A stretch of 64,000 nucleotides of DNA. Origin: Flavonifractor porci (GTDB lineage: Bacteria; Bacillota; Clostridia; Oscillospirales; Oscillospiraceae). Position numbers and translations under genes: made by a program. The stretch lies in contig NZ_JBBHLB010000001.1 in NCBI RefSeq assembly GCF_037572415.1, positions 124,001 through 188,000 of the forward strand. The letters run 5' to 3'. The notes under the pieces are model-generated. The model was given only the letters and a program-made list of their open reading frames with translations. It did not search any database and had not been told where the DNA came from. This document shows positions 24,807 to 32,273 of this stretch, in pieces; the first letter of the stretch is position 1; each line of letters begins with the position of its first letter.

Positions 24807-26429
24807 ATGAGAGATGAAATTATTCAGATGTTGTCTAATGCACCTGCACTACCAGTTCTTTTTGTTGGATCTGGACTCACACGAAGATACTTAGGGCTTC
24901 CTAACTGGGAAGGTCTCTTACGGCTATATTGTGTCAAATCACCGTATGAATATTATTATAGCAAGGCCGAGCGAGAATGCAGAGAGTGCCCGGATATGAT
25001 TTATCCTAAAATCGCAGATTATATAGAGGCTGATTTTAATGATGCCTTTTTTACAGAGGATAAATATGCCGAAAATCGAAAAACTCATGCTGAAGATATT
25101 GCTGCAAAAGTTTCTCCGTTTAAGTTTTGTATTGCAGATTATTTCAAAGAAAAAAGTGAGGCAATTCAGGAAAAATATTCTGATGAGATAACGCTATTCA
25201 GGGAAATTGGCAATAAAAATATCAGTTGTATTATTACTACTAATTATGACCTATTTCTTGAAAACAATTTTGGGAAAGACCATTTTCAACCGTACATTGG
25301 CCAAAATGAATTGCTGTTTTCTACAATTTATGAAGTTGCAGAAATATACAAGATACATGGGTGTTGTTCAAAGCCGGATTCTATAGTAATTAACTCACAT
25401 GATTATGACTTGTTTGTTCGTAAAAGTGCATATTTAAGTTCAAAAATACTAACTCTTTTCTTAGAGCGCCCTATTATTTTCCTTGGATATAGTGTTAGCG
25501 ATCCCAATATTCGCCGCATATTGCGTTCTATTTCAGAGTGCCTTGAAAACAGCCAATTGGAGCAGTTGAAAAAGAGACTGATTTTTATCGAGTGGACAGA
25601 AGACCCAGAAGAAGGAATCAGCGAAAGACAGTTCGACTTTGATAACGGAAAAACGATAATTATGGAGAATATTAAACTGTTTGATTACTCCATATTATAT
25701 TCAGCCATTTTAGATAATACGGTGAAATACGATGTAAAAGCTCTTCGCCGTATAAAAAGTCAGCTGTATGAATTGGTAAAAACAAATAAGCCTACAGAAA
25801 AATTATATGTTGCTACAAATATTGAAGACGATAGTCAAGATATTGATTTTGTCGTTGGTGTTGGGGTTTATGGTAAATTCGGAAAAGTCGGCTATAGAGG
25901 AATAAAGGCAGAGGAATTGTATCTATATGCCATAGGTCAATCGGATTTGCAGTATGACGATGACATGATTTTGAAGGAGGCAATTCCTTATTTGTATAAT
26001 GGACGCACAATTTGGCCTGTAAGACAATTTGTCAGCCGCTGTCAATCAATCGACTGCATAAATGATAAAGTAAAATTCTCTTTGGACAAAACCAGTAAAG
26101 ATTTGCTCTCATTTGCTCAAAAGGAGTCCATTAAAAAAAGAGGATATACTCGCCTTCCTTGTGTAGTTGATTATTATAGGCAGTATGGGTTGAGCAAAAC
26201 AATTTCAACTATTTTTACAAGTGATTTTAGCAAGATAAATCCGGATGATTTGTTGCAATTTATAAAATTGGCGCTAGAAGATGAACCTGCCTTGCTGTCT
26301 ATAACCGGTAAAGGCCATCAATCAAGATCAAATTTCAAAAAGTGCATCACCCTTTGGGATATTCTCGTTTATTCAACACCCGCAAAACAAAGAATAGCAG
26401 AATTATCAGACGATTCAAATGTGAGCTAA
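24807..26429 (+). CDS. SIR2-domain defence-like protein
   Basis: The 540-residue protein has an N-terminal SIR2-like domain: VLFVGSGLTRR at 18-27, CIITTNYDLF near 141-150, the catalytic-type histidine in IYKIHGCC near 184, and IFLGYSVSDPN near 225. A C-terminal region of about 270 residues is unrecognised. SIR2 domains of this kind in phage-defence proteins deplete NAD+ on infection and kill or arrest the cell. It is a single AT-rich gene between the recombinase and the right att site, the usual place for cargo. Start ATG 24807 follows AGGAG. A non-defensive regulatory role cannot be excluded. Confidence 0.82.
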   Translation: MRDEIIQMLSNAPALPVLFVGSGLTRRYLGLPNWEGLLRLYCVKSPYEYYYSKAERECRECPDMIYPKIADYIEADFNDAFFTEDKYAENRKTHAEDIAAKVSPFKFCIADYFKEKSEAIQEKYSDEITLFREIGNKNISCIITTNYDLFLENNFGKDHFQPYIGQNELLFSTIYEVAEIYKIHGCCSKPDSIVINSHDYDLFVRKSAYLSSKILTLFLERPIIFLGYSVSDPNIRRILRSISECLENSQLEQLKKRLIFIEWTEDPEEGISERQFDFDNGKTIIMENIKLFDYSILYSAILDNTVKYDVKALRRIKSQLYELVKTNKPTEKLYVATNIEDDSQDIDFVVGVGVYGKFGKVGYRGIKAEELYLYAIGQSDLQYDDDMILKEAIPYLYNGRTIWPVRQFVSRCQSIDCINDKVKFSLDKTSKDLLSFAQKESIKKRGYTRLPCVVDYYRQYGLSKTISTIFTSDFSKINPDDLLQFIKLALEDEPALLSITGKGHQSRSNFKKCITLWDILVYSTPAKQRIAELSDDSNVS

Positions 26430-26443
26430 TAGAATACTGTTAT

Positions 26444-26481
26444 ATAGATCCTTCTCTTAACTGAGGAGGATCTATTTTTTT
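26444..26481 (+). terminator. Terminator after the SIR2 gene
   Basis: ATAGATCCT (26444-26452) pairs with AGGATCTAT (26467-26475), ending in a run of seven T. It lies just inside the right border of the element. Confidence 0.75.
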
Positions 26482-26512
26482 ATCCAATTTTGAATTCATC
26501 ACTTGACATTGT

Positions 26513-26520
26513 GGCAAAGA
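26513..26520 (+). repeat. Right direct repeat (att core) of the inserted element
   Basis: This is the second GGCAAAGA copy, preceded by element DNA (CTTGACATTGT) and followed by virD4 codons for LMSQDELAV in the correct frame. Confidence 0.75.
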
Positions 26521-26758
26521 GCTTATGAGCCAGGATGAACTGGCCGTCATGGACGGTGGCAAGTGCATCCTCCAGCTGCGTGGTGTGCGTCCTTTCCTCT
26601 CGGACAAGTACGACATCACCAAGCACCCCAATTTCAAATACACAGCCGATGCGGACCCCAAAAACGCCTTTGACATTGAGGCGTTTCTGTCTACTCGGCT
26701 GAAACTCAAGCCCAATGAAGTCTACGATGTGTACGAAGTAGACGCGGAGGGTGCGTAA
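26521..26758 (+). pseudogene. virD4/traG coupling protein, C-terminal fragment
   Basis: This fragment continues the frame of the fragment ending at 13348 and supplies the normal C-terminus (MSQDELAVMDGGKCILQLRG onward, ending VYEVDAEGA). Translation could restart at ATG 26525, but the piece lacks any catalytic motif. Together the two pieces make an interrupted gene that excision of the element would only partly restore, because the N-terminus is lost too. Confidence 0.88.
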
Positions 26759-26973
26759 ATCTGTTCCGCTGTGAAAGGAGTGATCGTATCTACCCGCCTC
26801 AACCGCCCCTTTGGGGCCATTGGCGTACAAAGCGGACAATCACCAAAAAATAATGAAAAAAGGAGGACAGCCGGAATCAACCCCCGGAAACCGGGCGGCA
26901 GATTGTTCCGGCTTTTGTATGCCTATGAATGACTAAATCAAACTTTTCAAATGATTCCGGCTAACTATAATTT

Positions 26974-27114
26974 ATGGCATTTTTCAATCAGGCTATCACC
27001 GTTCTTCAGACCCTCGTTATCGCTCTGGGCGCTGGTCTCGGCATCTGGGGTGTCATCAACCTGCTGGAAGGTTACGGCAACGACAACCCCGGTGCGAATG
27101 CTCATGTACGGTAA
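26974..27114 (+). pseudogene. Maff2-family membrane protein, 3' truncated
   Basis: The 46-codon frame begins with the typical Maff2 start (MAFFNQAITVLQTLVIALGA, one long hydrophobic helix) and the conserved LLEGYGNDNPGA. It then changes to unrelated sequence and stops. Full-length Maff2 proteins of Tn1549-like ICEs carry a second helix after this point. The position directly after virD4 is the normal one. The break near 27100 marks a seam with the tetracycline-resistance segment. The 215 bases between virD4 and this gene hold no gene I can support. Confidence 0.75.
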
Positions 27115-27256
27115 AGTATCACAAGAAAATTATGTCGAATTGACAGCCGCCTCCGCTATACCGAATAAGGAAATAAAGAGTCCTCAAATTTTGCGCTACT
27201 AAATGAAGACGAGCGGAAGTAATCTCCCGCTCGTCAGTAAACTTAACTATGCCATA

Positions 27257-28477
27257 TCAATCCCGCTTCTTTCCCGCCACCGGCACTAAGAACAGCGCGG
27301 GCAACAGCAGGAAAGCGGTACAGACCAGCCCCCAGGGTATGGACACCTGCTGGGCTACCAGCCCCACAATAGGCCCGCCGATGATCTGCCCGAAAGAGTC
27401 CAGCTGTCCGCTGGTGGAAAAGACTGTGGCGCGCATTTTCTCATCCACATGGTCGTTCATCCAGGCGGCCAGCACAGGCTCCTTGATGGTGCGCATAAGC
27501 CCCGCCAGCAGGAACACCAACAACATGAACCAAAAGCTCCGCCCCACCGCGAAGAGAACCAGGCACAGGATATACCCGGCGCTGGTGGACATGACCACAC
27601 TGGTTCGGCTGACAGTCCCTTTTTTCTCCATGCGGGCGATGAGCAACTGAGAAGCCAGAATACCTAAGCCGCTGCCGATAAGACTGATAACACCGAACCA
27701 AGTGACGCTGTTCAGCGGCCCGATAACGGGTATTACCGTGTCATCCAGAAAATGAGCGGTGGAGAGCCGGTCAAAGCCTTCACTGGCAAGTCCCCCGCAT
27801 AGTGTGATTGCTAAGAGCGCCAGCAACACAGGTGCGCCTTTCACAAAGCCCAGGTTGAGCTTGAACAGGCAGACAAAGTCTTTAAGCAAGCCCTGCCGTT
27901 CCTCAATAGCAGGGGAGAAGTTGGTTTCTGGCATGATGCGAACCAACACCAGCCCCAACAACAAGCACAAACTGCCCCCCAAGATGACAGGCATTTGCAG
28001 GTTTATGTTTCCCAGCAGTGTGCCCAGCACCACGCCCAGAACGCCGCCGATTTGCCCCATTTGACTGCCCCGCAGGAACACCTTGTCTATGGGTTTGTCC
28101 TCTTCCTCCGAGGCAATCCACGCCTCCAGAGCGCCGGTGATGAAGGTATCACCGCAACCCCAGACAACCTGGGCCAGCAGAACCGGCGCGAACCACGGTA
28201 GCGCACCCTCCATCAGAAAGCCCAGGCCGTAGAGGAACATTCCAATCAGCACCGAGCGCCGACGGCTATACAAATCCGCCACCACACCGGTGGGTATCTC
28301 GAACAGAAAGCAGGAGGTCTCCAGAACCGTCCCTACCAGGACAAGCTGGAAAGCATCCAGCTGCACCACCTCCAGGTGGTACACGATGGAAAGCACTGTG
28401 GACATAGAAACCGCCAGGGAAAAGACAAATCGGAACAGCAGGTAGACAGAATATGCCTTTGAATTTTTAGCAAACAT
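27257..28477 (-). CDS. tet(40): Tetracycline efflux protein Tet(40)-like (MFS)
   Basis: The 406-residue major facilitator protein has about 12 membrane segments. The motif A-like loop is seen in GVVADLYSRRRSVLIG (about 62-77) and EIPTG at the end of the preceding segment. Sequence and length agree with Tet(40), the proton-driven tetracycline exporter of gut Clostridia, as I remember it; I cannot run an alignment. The start has AAAGGAG upstream. A strong promoter, a short leader peptide and a stem-loop lie before it, so expression may be controlled by attenuation as in other tet genes. No tet(O)-type ribosomal protection gene is adjacent, unlike in some known loci. Confidence 0.82.
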   Translation of the reverse strand: MFAKNSKAYSVYLLFRFVFSLAVSMSTVLSIVYHLEVVQLDAFQLVLVGTVLETSCFLFEIPTGVVADLYSRRRSVLIGMFLYGLGFLMEGALPWFAPVLLAQVVWGCGDTFITGALEAWIASEEEDKPIDKVFLRGSQMGQIGGVLGVVLGTLLGNINLQMPVILGGSLCLLLGLVLVRIMPETNFSPAIEERQGLLKDFVCLFKLNLGFVKGAPVLLALLAITLCGGLASEGFDRLSTAHFLDDTVIPVIGPLNSVTWFGVISLIGSGLGILASQLLIARMEKKGTVSRTSVVMSTSAGYILCLVLFAVGRSFWFMLLVFLLAGLMRTIKEPVLAAWMNDHVDEKMRATVFSTSGQLDSFGQIIGGPIVGLVAQQVSIPWGLVCTAFLLLPALFLVPVAGKKRD

Positions 28478-28557
28478 GAAGTTACATTCTCCTTTACGAA
28501 TTAGTGGGTTGTTTTGTGAAACAAGCCCGACTGCCGCGCAGGAAGGGCAAACTTCTC

Positions 28558-28590
28558 AGCCCTTTCTAACAGTGATTTTAGAAAAGGCCT
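28558..28590 (-). promoter_or_regulatory. Stem-loop at the end of the tet(40) leader peptide
   Basis: On the transcript, AGGCCTTTTCTAA (28590-28578) can pair with TTAGAAAGGGCT (28569-28558). The 5' arm contains the leader's stop codon. This overlap is what an attenuation switch controlled by ribosome position would need. Confidence 0.45.
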
Positions 28591-28646
28591 CCTAAAGTGC
28601 CCAAAGCGCCGTTAAAAGACTTGTTTCTGTTTTTGCAGTTTGCCAT
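28578..28646 (-). CDS. 22-residue leader peptide upstream of tet(40)
   Basis: The short frame starts with ATG after GGAGG (six-base gap) about 50 bases downstream of the promoter. It encodes MANCKNRNKSFNGALGTLGG plus two residues and stops inside a stem-loop. Drug-inducible tet genes of Gram-positives often have such leaders. There are about 100 bases between its stop and the tet(40) start. Confidence 0.55.
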   Translation of the reverse strand: MANCKNRNKSFNGALGTLGGLF

Positions 28647-28699
28647 ATGAATACCTCCGATACTGAAATTAGAACAACATGGCTGTTCTTCTTCGCGAT

Positions 28700-28728
28700 A
28701 TTATAGCAAATGGGCTTTGTGTTGTCAA
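28700..28728 (-). promoter_or_regulatory. Consensus sigma-A promoter of tet(40)
   Basis: On the minus strand TTGACA (28728-28723) and TATAAT (28705-28700) are both perfect and separated by 17 bases. The hexanucleotide repeat array starts 12 bases upstream of the -35. Confidence 0.85.
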
Positions 28729-28740
28729 TGTAAAGAGAAG

Positions 28741-28806
28741 CGAGAGCGAGAGCGAGAGCGAGAGCGAGAGCGAGAGCGAGAGCGAGAGCGAGAGCGAGAG
28801 CGAGAG
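28741..28806. repeat. Eleven perfect copies of CGAGAG upstream of the tet(40) promoter
   Basis: The array is 66 bases of the six-base unit CGAGAG with no interruptions, placed between the tet(40) promoter and the mobC gene that is read the other way. One strand is pure purine apart from C at each sixth base. Slippage would change the length in six-base steps. Confidence 0.95.
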
Positions 28807-28955
28807 CAAGTTTCTACCACGGTGCCAAAATCCGCAATTCTGCGGTTTTGCCCCTCGCGGGAAAATTGTTGGGGAGTGCCTTCCCCAAACCCTGCTATGC
28901 GGCTTGCGCCGCTTATCCCCGCCGCGCTCATGCGGCAAGAAAGGAGGTCACGACC

Positions 28956-29354
28956 ATGCGAAAAAAATACAACACACCCCACCGCAGCCGCGTTGTGAAA
29001 ACCCGGCTGACCGAAGATGAATACGCCGACTTCACAGCGCGGCTTGCGCCCTATGGTATCAGCCAGTCGGAATTTCTCCGGCAGGCGATCCGGCGTACCA
29101 CCATACGCCCCGTACTCCATGTGTCGTCGGTCAATGACGAACTGCTCTCCGCTGTCGGGAAGCTCGCAGCCGAGTACGGCAGGATCGGCGGCAACCTCAA
29201 CCAGATTGCCCGGTATCTGAACGAGTACGGCGCGCCCTATCATGCGTTGTCCGGCGAGGTACGCGCCGCCATAGCCGACCTTGCCGCCCTCAAGTATGAA
29301 GTCTTAAAGAAAGTAGGTGACGCGGTTGGCAACACTCAAACATATCAACTCTAA
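28956..29354 (+). CDS. mobC: MobC-like relaxosome protein
   Basis: The 132-residue protein has a ribbon-helix-helix-type start (VVKTRLTEDEYADFTARLAP, SQSEFLRQAI) and the MobC signature GRIGGNLNQIARYLNEYG near 85-102. It would bind oriT and recruit the relaxase encoded just downstream. The start is fixed by AAGGAGG nine bases before ATG 28956. The GC-rich upstream gap has an inverted repeat CAAAATCCGC / GCGGTTTTG that could belong to an oriT. It is distinct in sequence from the MobC at 4125. Confidence 0.85.
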   Translation: MRKKYNTPHRSRVVKTRLTEDEYADFTARLAPYGISQSEFLRQAIRRTTIRPVLHVSSVNDELLSAVGKLAAEYGRIGGNLNQIARYLNEYGAPYHALSGEVRAAIADLAALKYEVLKKVGDAVGNTQTYQL

Positions 29355-29817
29355 AAACGCCGACTACGGAGCCGCCGAACAATACCTGCTCTTTGAGCAT
29401 GACGAATTTACCATGAAGCCCGTCCTTGATGAAACCGGCAGGCTTATCCCCCGCGAGGACTACCGGCTGTCTACGCTGAACTGCGGCGGGGAGGATTTTG
29501 CCGTTGCGTGTATGCGGGCCAATCTCCGCTATGAGAAAAACCAGCGGCGGGAAGATGTGAAAAGCCACCACTACATCATCAGCTTTGACCCGCGGGACGG
29601 GCCGGACAACGGCCTGACCGTAGACCGGGCGCAGGCGTTGGGGGAGCAATTCTGTAAAGAACATTTCCCCGGCCACCAAGCCCTTGTCTGCACCCACCCG
29701 GACGGGCATAACCACAGCGGCAACATTCATGTGCATAATGCCGGAACATTGCCCGGTAACGTGTCGCTCCTTTTTCTTCTCTGGTCATGGTCACACCCCC
29801 TTGACTTTTATTTGTAA
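29326..29817 (+). pseudogene. Relaxase, N-terminal fragment cut after the metal-binding motif
   Basis: The first 140 or so codons are a normal relaxase N-terminus overlapping the mobC end: LATLKHINSKNADYGAAEQY and SHHYIISFDPRD, then CTHPDGHNHSGNIHVH with the three metal histidines. Homology then stops, and about 27 unrelated codons lead to a stop. The start is a TTG with AGGTG upstream, as usual for a coupled gene. The product would lack the rest of the relaxase domain. The break near 29745 coincides with a promoter-bearing segment of a different element. Confidence 0.82.
29752..29788 (-). pseudogene. First codons of a truncated divergent gene
   Basis: On the minus strand an ATG at 29788 follows GGGGGTGTGACC and opens a frame MTREEKGATR that soon enters the relaxase fragment's DNA in antisense. 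This looks like the 5' end of a gene of the right-hand element whose body was lost at the seam. It is too short to identify. Confidence 0.3.
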
Positions 29818-29828
29818 TTGATTATAAT
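29801..29828 (+). promoter_or_regulatory. Promoter of the sigma-like regulator gene
   Basis: TTGACT (29801-29806) and TATAAT (29823-29828) are 16 bases apart. A small dyad CACCGCC / GACGGTG follows at about 29843-29865, before the ribosome site, and may be an operator. Confidence 0.6.
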
Positions 29829-29900
29829 AATTACATAAATTACACCGCCTATTATATAGACGGTGAGACGGCCAAAAACGGAACCAGGGAGGTGAGAAAC

Positions 29901-30395
29901 TTGAAGAAGACCATGTGGGACCTGAAGGAAGAGCGATTGGAGCAGCGATTACAGGCGCTGGCCCAGCAGGGAGATTGGGATGGAGTGGTGCAGGCGTTGG
30001 ATGACTACGACAAAAACAATGACCGCAGGCACGAGGATCGCAGGGATGATTTTGATCTATCCTGTTTGAACGGAGGGATCAGTGCAGATGGCCACTACCA
30101 GATTCCCGAAAGTCTGAAACTGTATGAAGAGGATGACTGGCTGGACATCATCTTTTCACAGCAGGCAGGGGATCTGCCCAATCTGGTGGCGGAGTATCCC
30201 GTCAGCGGGGCCATGCGGGAACTGACGCCCCAGCAGCAGGAGATTTTGAGGTTGAATATCGTCTTTGGTATCCCAACCAAGGACATCGCCAAACAGATGG
30301 GGTGTACCACCCGGAACATCACCAAGCAGCGGCAGAAGGCGCTGGAGAAGATTCGCTTTCTGGTTACCGGCCAGCAGAAACCAGAAGATCTCTGA
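29901..30395 (+). CDS. Sigma-70 region 4-like regulator of the element
   Basis: The 164-residue protein has an acidic, charged N-terminal part and a C-terminal helix-turn-helix typical of sigma region 4 (about 108-155: LTPQQQEILRLNIVFGIPTK, DIAKQMGCTTRNITKQRQKA). ICEs often encode such truncated sigma-like proteins as activators of their own transfer genes. The TTG start at 29901 has GGGAGGTG at the right distance; an ATG four codons later is an alternative. It stands upstream of the defence operon, but a hairpin and a second promoter separate them. Confidence 0.7.
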   Translation: MKKTMWDLKEERLEQRLQALAQQGDWDGVVQALDDYDKNNDRRHEDRRDDFDLSCLNGGISADGHYQIPESLKLYEEDDWLDIIFSQQAGDLPNLVAEYPVSGAMRELTPQQQEILRLNIVFGIPTKDIAKQMGCTTRNITKQRQKALEKIRFLVTGQQKPEDL

Positions 30396-30424
30396 TTGTA
30401 CTTACACCTTAACAAAAAGAAAAC

Positions 30425-30464
30425 GGGGTGCTTGCTTGCACCCCAAAACGAAAGATGATATATT
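30425..30464 (+). promoter_or_regulatory. Hairpin and promoter upstream of the defence operon
   Basis: GGGGTGC (30425-30431) pairs with GCACCCC (30438-30444). Overlapping its 3' arm, TTGCAC (30436-30441) is followed 17 bases later by TATATT (30459-30464). The hairpin could act as an operator or weak terminator at the same place. Confidence 0.5.
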
Positions 30465-30494
30465 GATTACAAGTATTACAACGGAGGAATAACC

Positions 30495-31178
30495 ATGGAA
30501 CTGAAAGCCATGTTTCCCAACCTGAATGTCATGTGGACCCGGTGGTCGGATTATGAGGTGACGGACTGGGAAGGTATTGAATATTTAGTCCCCGCCAAAG
30601 CCGGTACTGCCCTGACCTACAACTGCGCGGAACAGCCAGAAACCATGGTAGCCGATGCTCTGGAACTGGGACGGCAACTATGTTTGGGAGCACCGGACAA
30701 AAACCGCCTGTGTGCCGCTTTTGCGGCCCGTCACGGGCTTTTAGGGCTGGAGACAGATAGCGACACCTACTCCACTGACCCCGCCGCTCCGCCCTCCTTG
30801 CGCCCCTTAAACAGCCGGGAATACGGTGAAGACCTGGGGTGGTTTCAGGAGAGTTTCGTAAAACTTTACCAGCACTTTCTCGCTGTACGCGGTGAACTGA
30901 CCGCAACGCCAAATCAAAAGGTGCTGGATCTATCCGGAGAGTTAAAATACCAACTGACTGGTGGGCAGTCTCCTCAACTGGTGTGGCAGGTTGAGAGCAT
31001 GAAAGCGGTGCTGCACTTCACTTACGCCGCGCTGATTACCAGCGATAAACCAACTCTGAAAGTCTGTAAGAACTGCGGGAAGGTGTACTACAACACCCAC
31101 GCCAAGAGCGAATTCTGCGGTACCAAATGCCGGAATTACTATAATGTGAAACTTTTCCGCGAACGCGAAAAGGACTAA
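30495..31178 (+). CDS. Unrecognised protein with a C-terminal zinc ribbon
   Basis: The 227-residue protein has no recognised domain over most of its length. The C-terminus holds a Cys4 site: CKNCGKVY near 190-197, then CGTKCRNYYN about 20 residues later. The spacing resembles CGNR or DUF6076-type zinc fingers, which bind nucleic acid. GGAGG precedes the ATG. It is the first gene after the promoter at 30436 and lies 30 bases before the Mrr-like nuclease, so it may be a regulator of the locus. Confidence 0.5.
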   Translation: MELKAMFPNLNVMWTRWSDYEVTDWEGIEYLVPAKAGTALTYNCAEQPETMVADALELGRQLCLGAPDKNRLCAAFAARHGLLGLETDSDTYSTDPAAPPSLRPLNSREYGEDLGWFQESFVKLYQHFLAVRGELTATPNQKVLDLSGELKYQLTGGQSPQLVWQVESMKAVLHFTYAALITSDKPTLKVCKNCGKVYYNTHAKSEFCGTKCRNYYNVKLFREREKD

Positions 31179-31208
31179 GTATAAAGTAGTATGGAGGTCG
31201 AATTGATA

Positions 31209-32201
31209 ATGGCCACTATGGAGGAAAAACGCATTTGGGGCATTCATACAATGGATGATACCTTGTTTCTGACCCAAAATGTAATAGCAATTGGTTGGAA
31301 GGAATTCGGCGATTGCAGTAAATTGCCCCCTACAAGGGATGCATATAAGGAACACTATCTGAAAAGCTATCCCAATGCCAAGAAAGGTTCTGTTGCAACC
31401 AGTGCAGGGATGTTGTATCGCTTTTCTTGTGAGGTAAAAGTTGGAGATTATGTGGTCTTTCCCTCCAAAATGGATCGAAAAATTAATTTAGGCGTAGTAG
31501 AAAGTGATTTCATCTATGTGCCAGATGCTGTAGAATATGTACAGCAGCGCAAGGTCAGATGGATCAAACATCTGCCCCGAACGGCTTTCTCGCAAGGGGC
31601 TCTTTATGAAGTGGGTTCCGCCCTTTCTTTCTTTGCAATCAAAAATTATGCCGATGAGTTTCTGAATGCATTGGATAAGGGATTTCATGGGACTTCCGTT
31701 ACAACAGAGCCAGACGAAACAGTTGCAGCAACAGCGGAAGATATTATAGAAAACACAAAGGACTTCGTACTGAAAGAACTCAGTAAAAACCTGAAAGGGT
31801 ATGCCATGGAGGGATTCGTCGCGGATTTACTCCGTGCCATGGGGTATCGCTGCACGGTTTCGCCCCAGGGTGGGGACAGTGGAGTAGACATCACAGCATA
31901 TAAGGACGAACTGCCGCCGCGAATTGTGGTTCAGGTCAAGAGCCAAGATGGGGATATCAAAGAAACTACCATCCAGTCCTTGAAAGGTGCAATGCGCGAG
32001 GGCGATTACGGCCTTTTTGTCACGCTTTCCAACTATACCAAAAATGCGGAACGATATTTGCAAAACACCCCCATCATTCGTGGAATCAATGGTAGTGAAC
32101 TTATCGATTTGGTTTTGAAATACTATGACCAACTAAGCGAGAAATATCGCAAAATGATCCCCCTAAAGATGGTATATATTCCAGTTCCGGAAGAAGAATA
32201 A
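31209..32201 (+). CDS. Mrr-like restriction endonuclease (type IV)
   Basis: The C-terminal part of this 330-residue protein is an Mrr-type PD-(D/E)xK nuclease: EGFVADLLRAMGYRCTVSPQ, then SGVDITAY with the metal Asp, and VVQVKSQ with the Q-x-K variant of the active site (about 205-250). The N-terminal half (about 1-160) resembles a small-molecule or modified-base reader fold, with IWGIHTMDD at its start, but I cannot name it. Mrr enzymes cut modified DNA. ATG 31209 is chosen over an ATG six codons earlier because GGAGG lies between them; the spacing is somewhat long. It lies 72 bases before hsdR. Confidence 0.75.
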   Translation: MATMEEKRIWGIHTMDDTLFLTQNVIAIGWKEFGDCSKLPPTRDAYKEHYLKSYPNAKKGSVATSAGMLYRFSCEVKVGDYVVFPSKMDRKINLGVVESDFIYVPDAVEYVQQRKVRWIKHLPRTAFSQGALYEVGSALSFFAIKNYADEFLNALDKGFHGTSVTTEPDETVAATAEDIIENTKDFVLKELSKNLKGYAMEGFVADLLRAMGYRCTVSPQGGDSGVDITAYKDELPPRIVVQVKSQDGDIKETTIQSLKGAMREGDYGLFVTLSNYTKNAERYLQNTPIIRGINGSELIDLVLKYYDQLSEKYRKMIPLKMVYIPVPEEE

Positions 32202-32273
32202 ATAAATTATATTTCGACATCGGGAGCAGAATAATTTGCATATTTCCCATTACCTTGAGAATGGAGGAAGAAC

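Larger units (their letters stand above)
13341..26520. mobile_element. 13.2 kb serine-recombinase mobilizable element inserted in virD4
   Basis: The two parts of virD4 join perfectly in frame if everything between the two GGCAAAGA copies is removed (residues GKE LMSQ). The element has its own large serine recombinase near the right end, a TnpV-like gene at the left end, a MobV-like relaxase, a VapE-like helicase and small accessory genes, so it is probably excisable and mobilizable by a helper ICE. Cargo is AT-rich: a one-chain restriction-modification enzyme at the left and a SIR2-domain protein at the right. Confidence 0.85.

Noticed and set aside
26780..26932. Possible 50-codon gene between the virD4 tail and Maff2
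   Set aside because: The GTG start sits almost on its Shine-Dalgarno-like sequence, and no family pattern was recognised.
28741..28806. Possible CRISPR array
   Set aside because: It is a pure tandem hexamer with no spacers; no cas genes are in the window.
28679..29020. Open frames reading the hexanucleotide array as Ser-Glu or Arg-Glu repeats
   Set aside because: A hexamer array is open in all frames; the frames lack ribosome sites and cross the tet(40) promoter.
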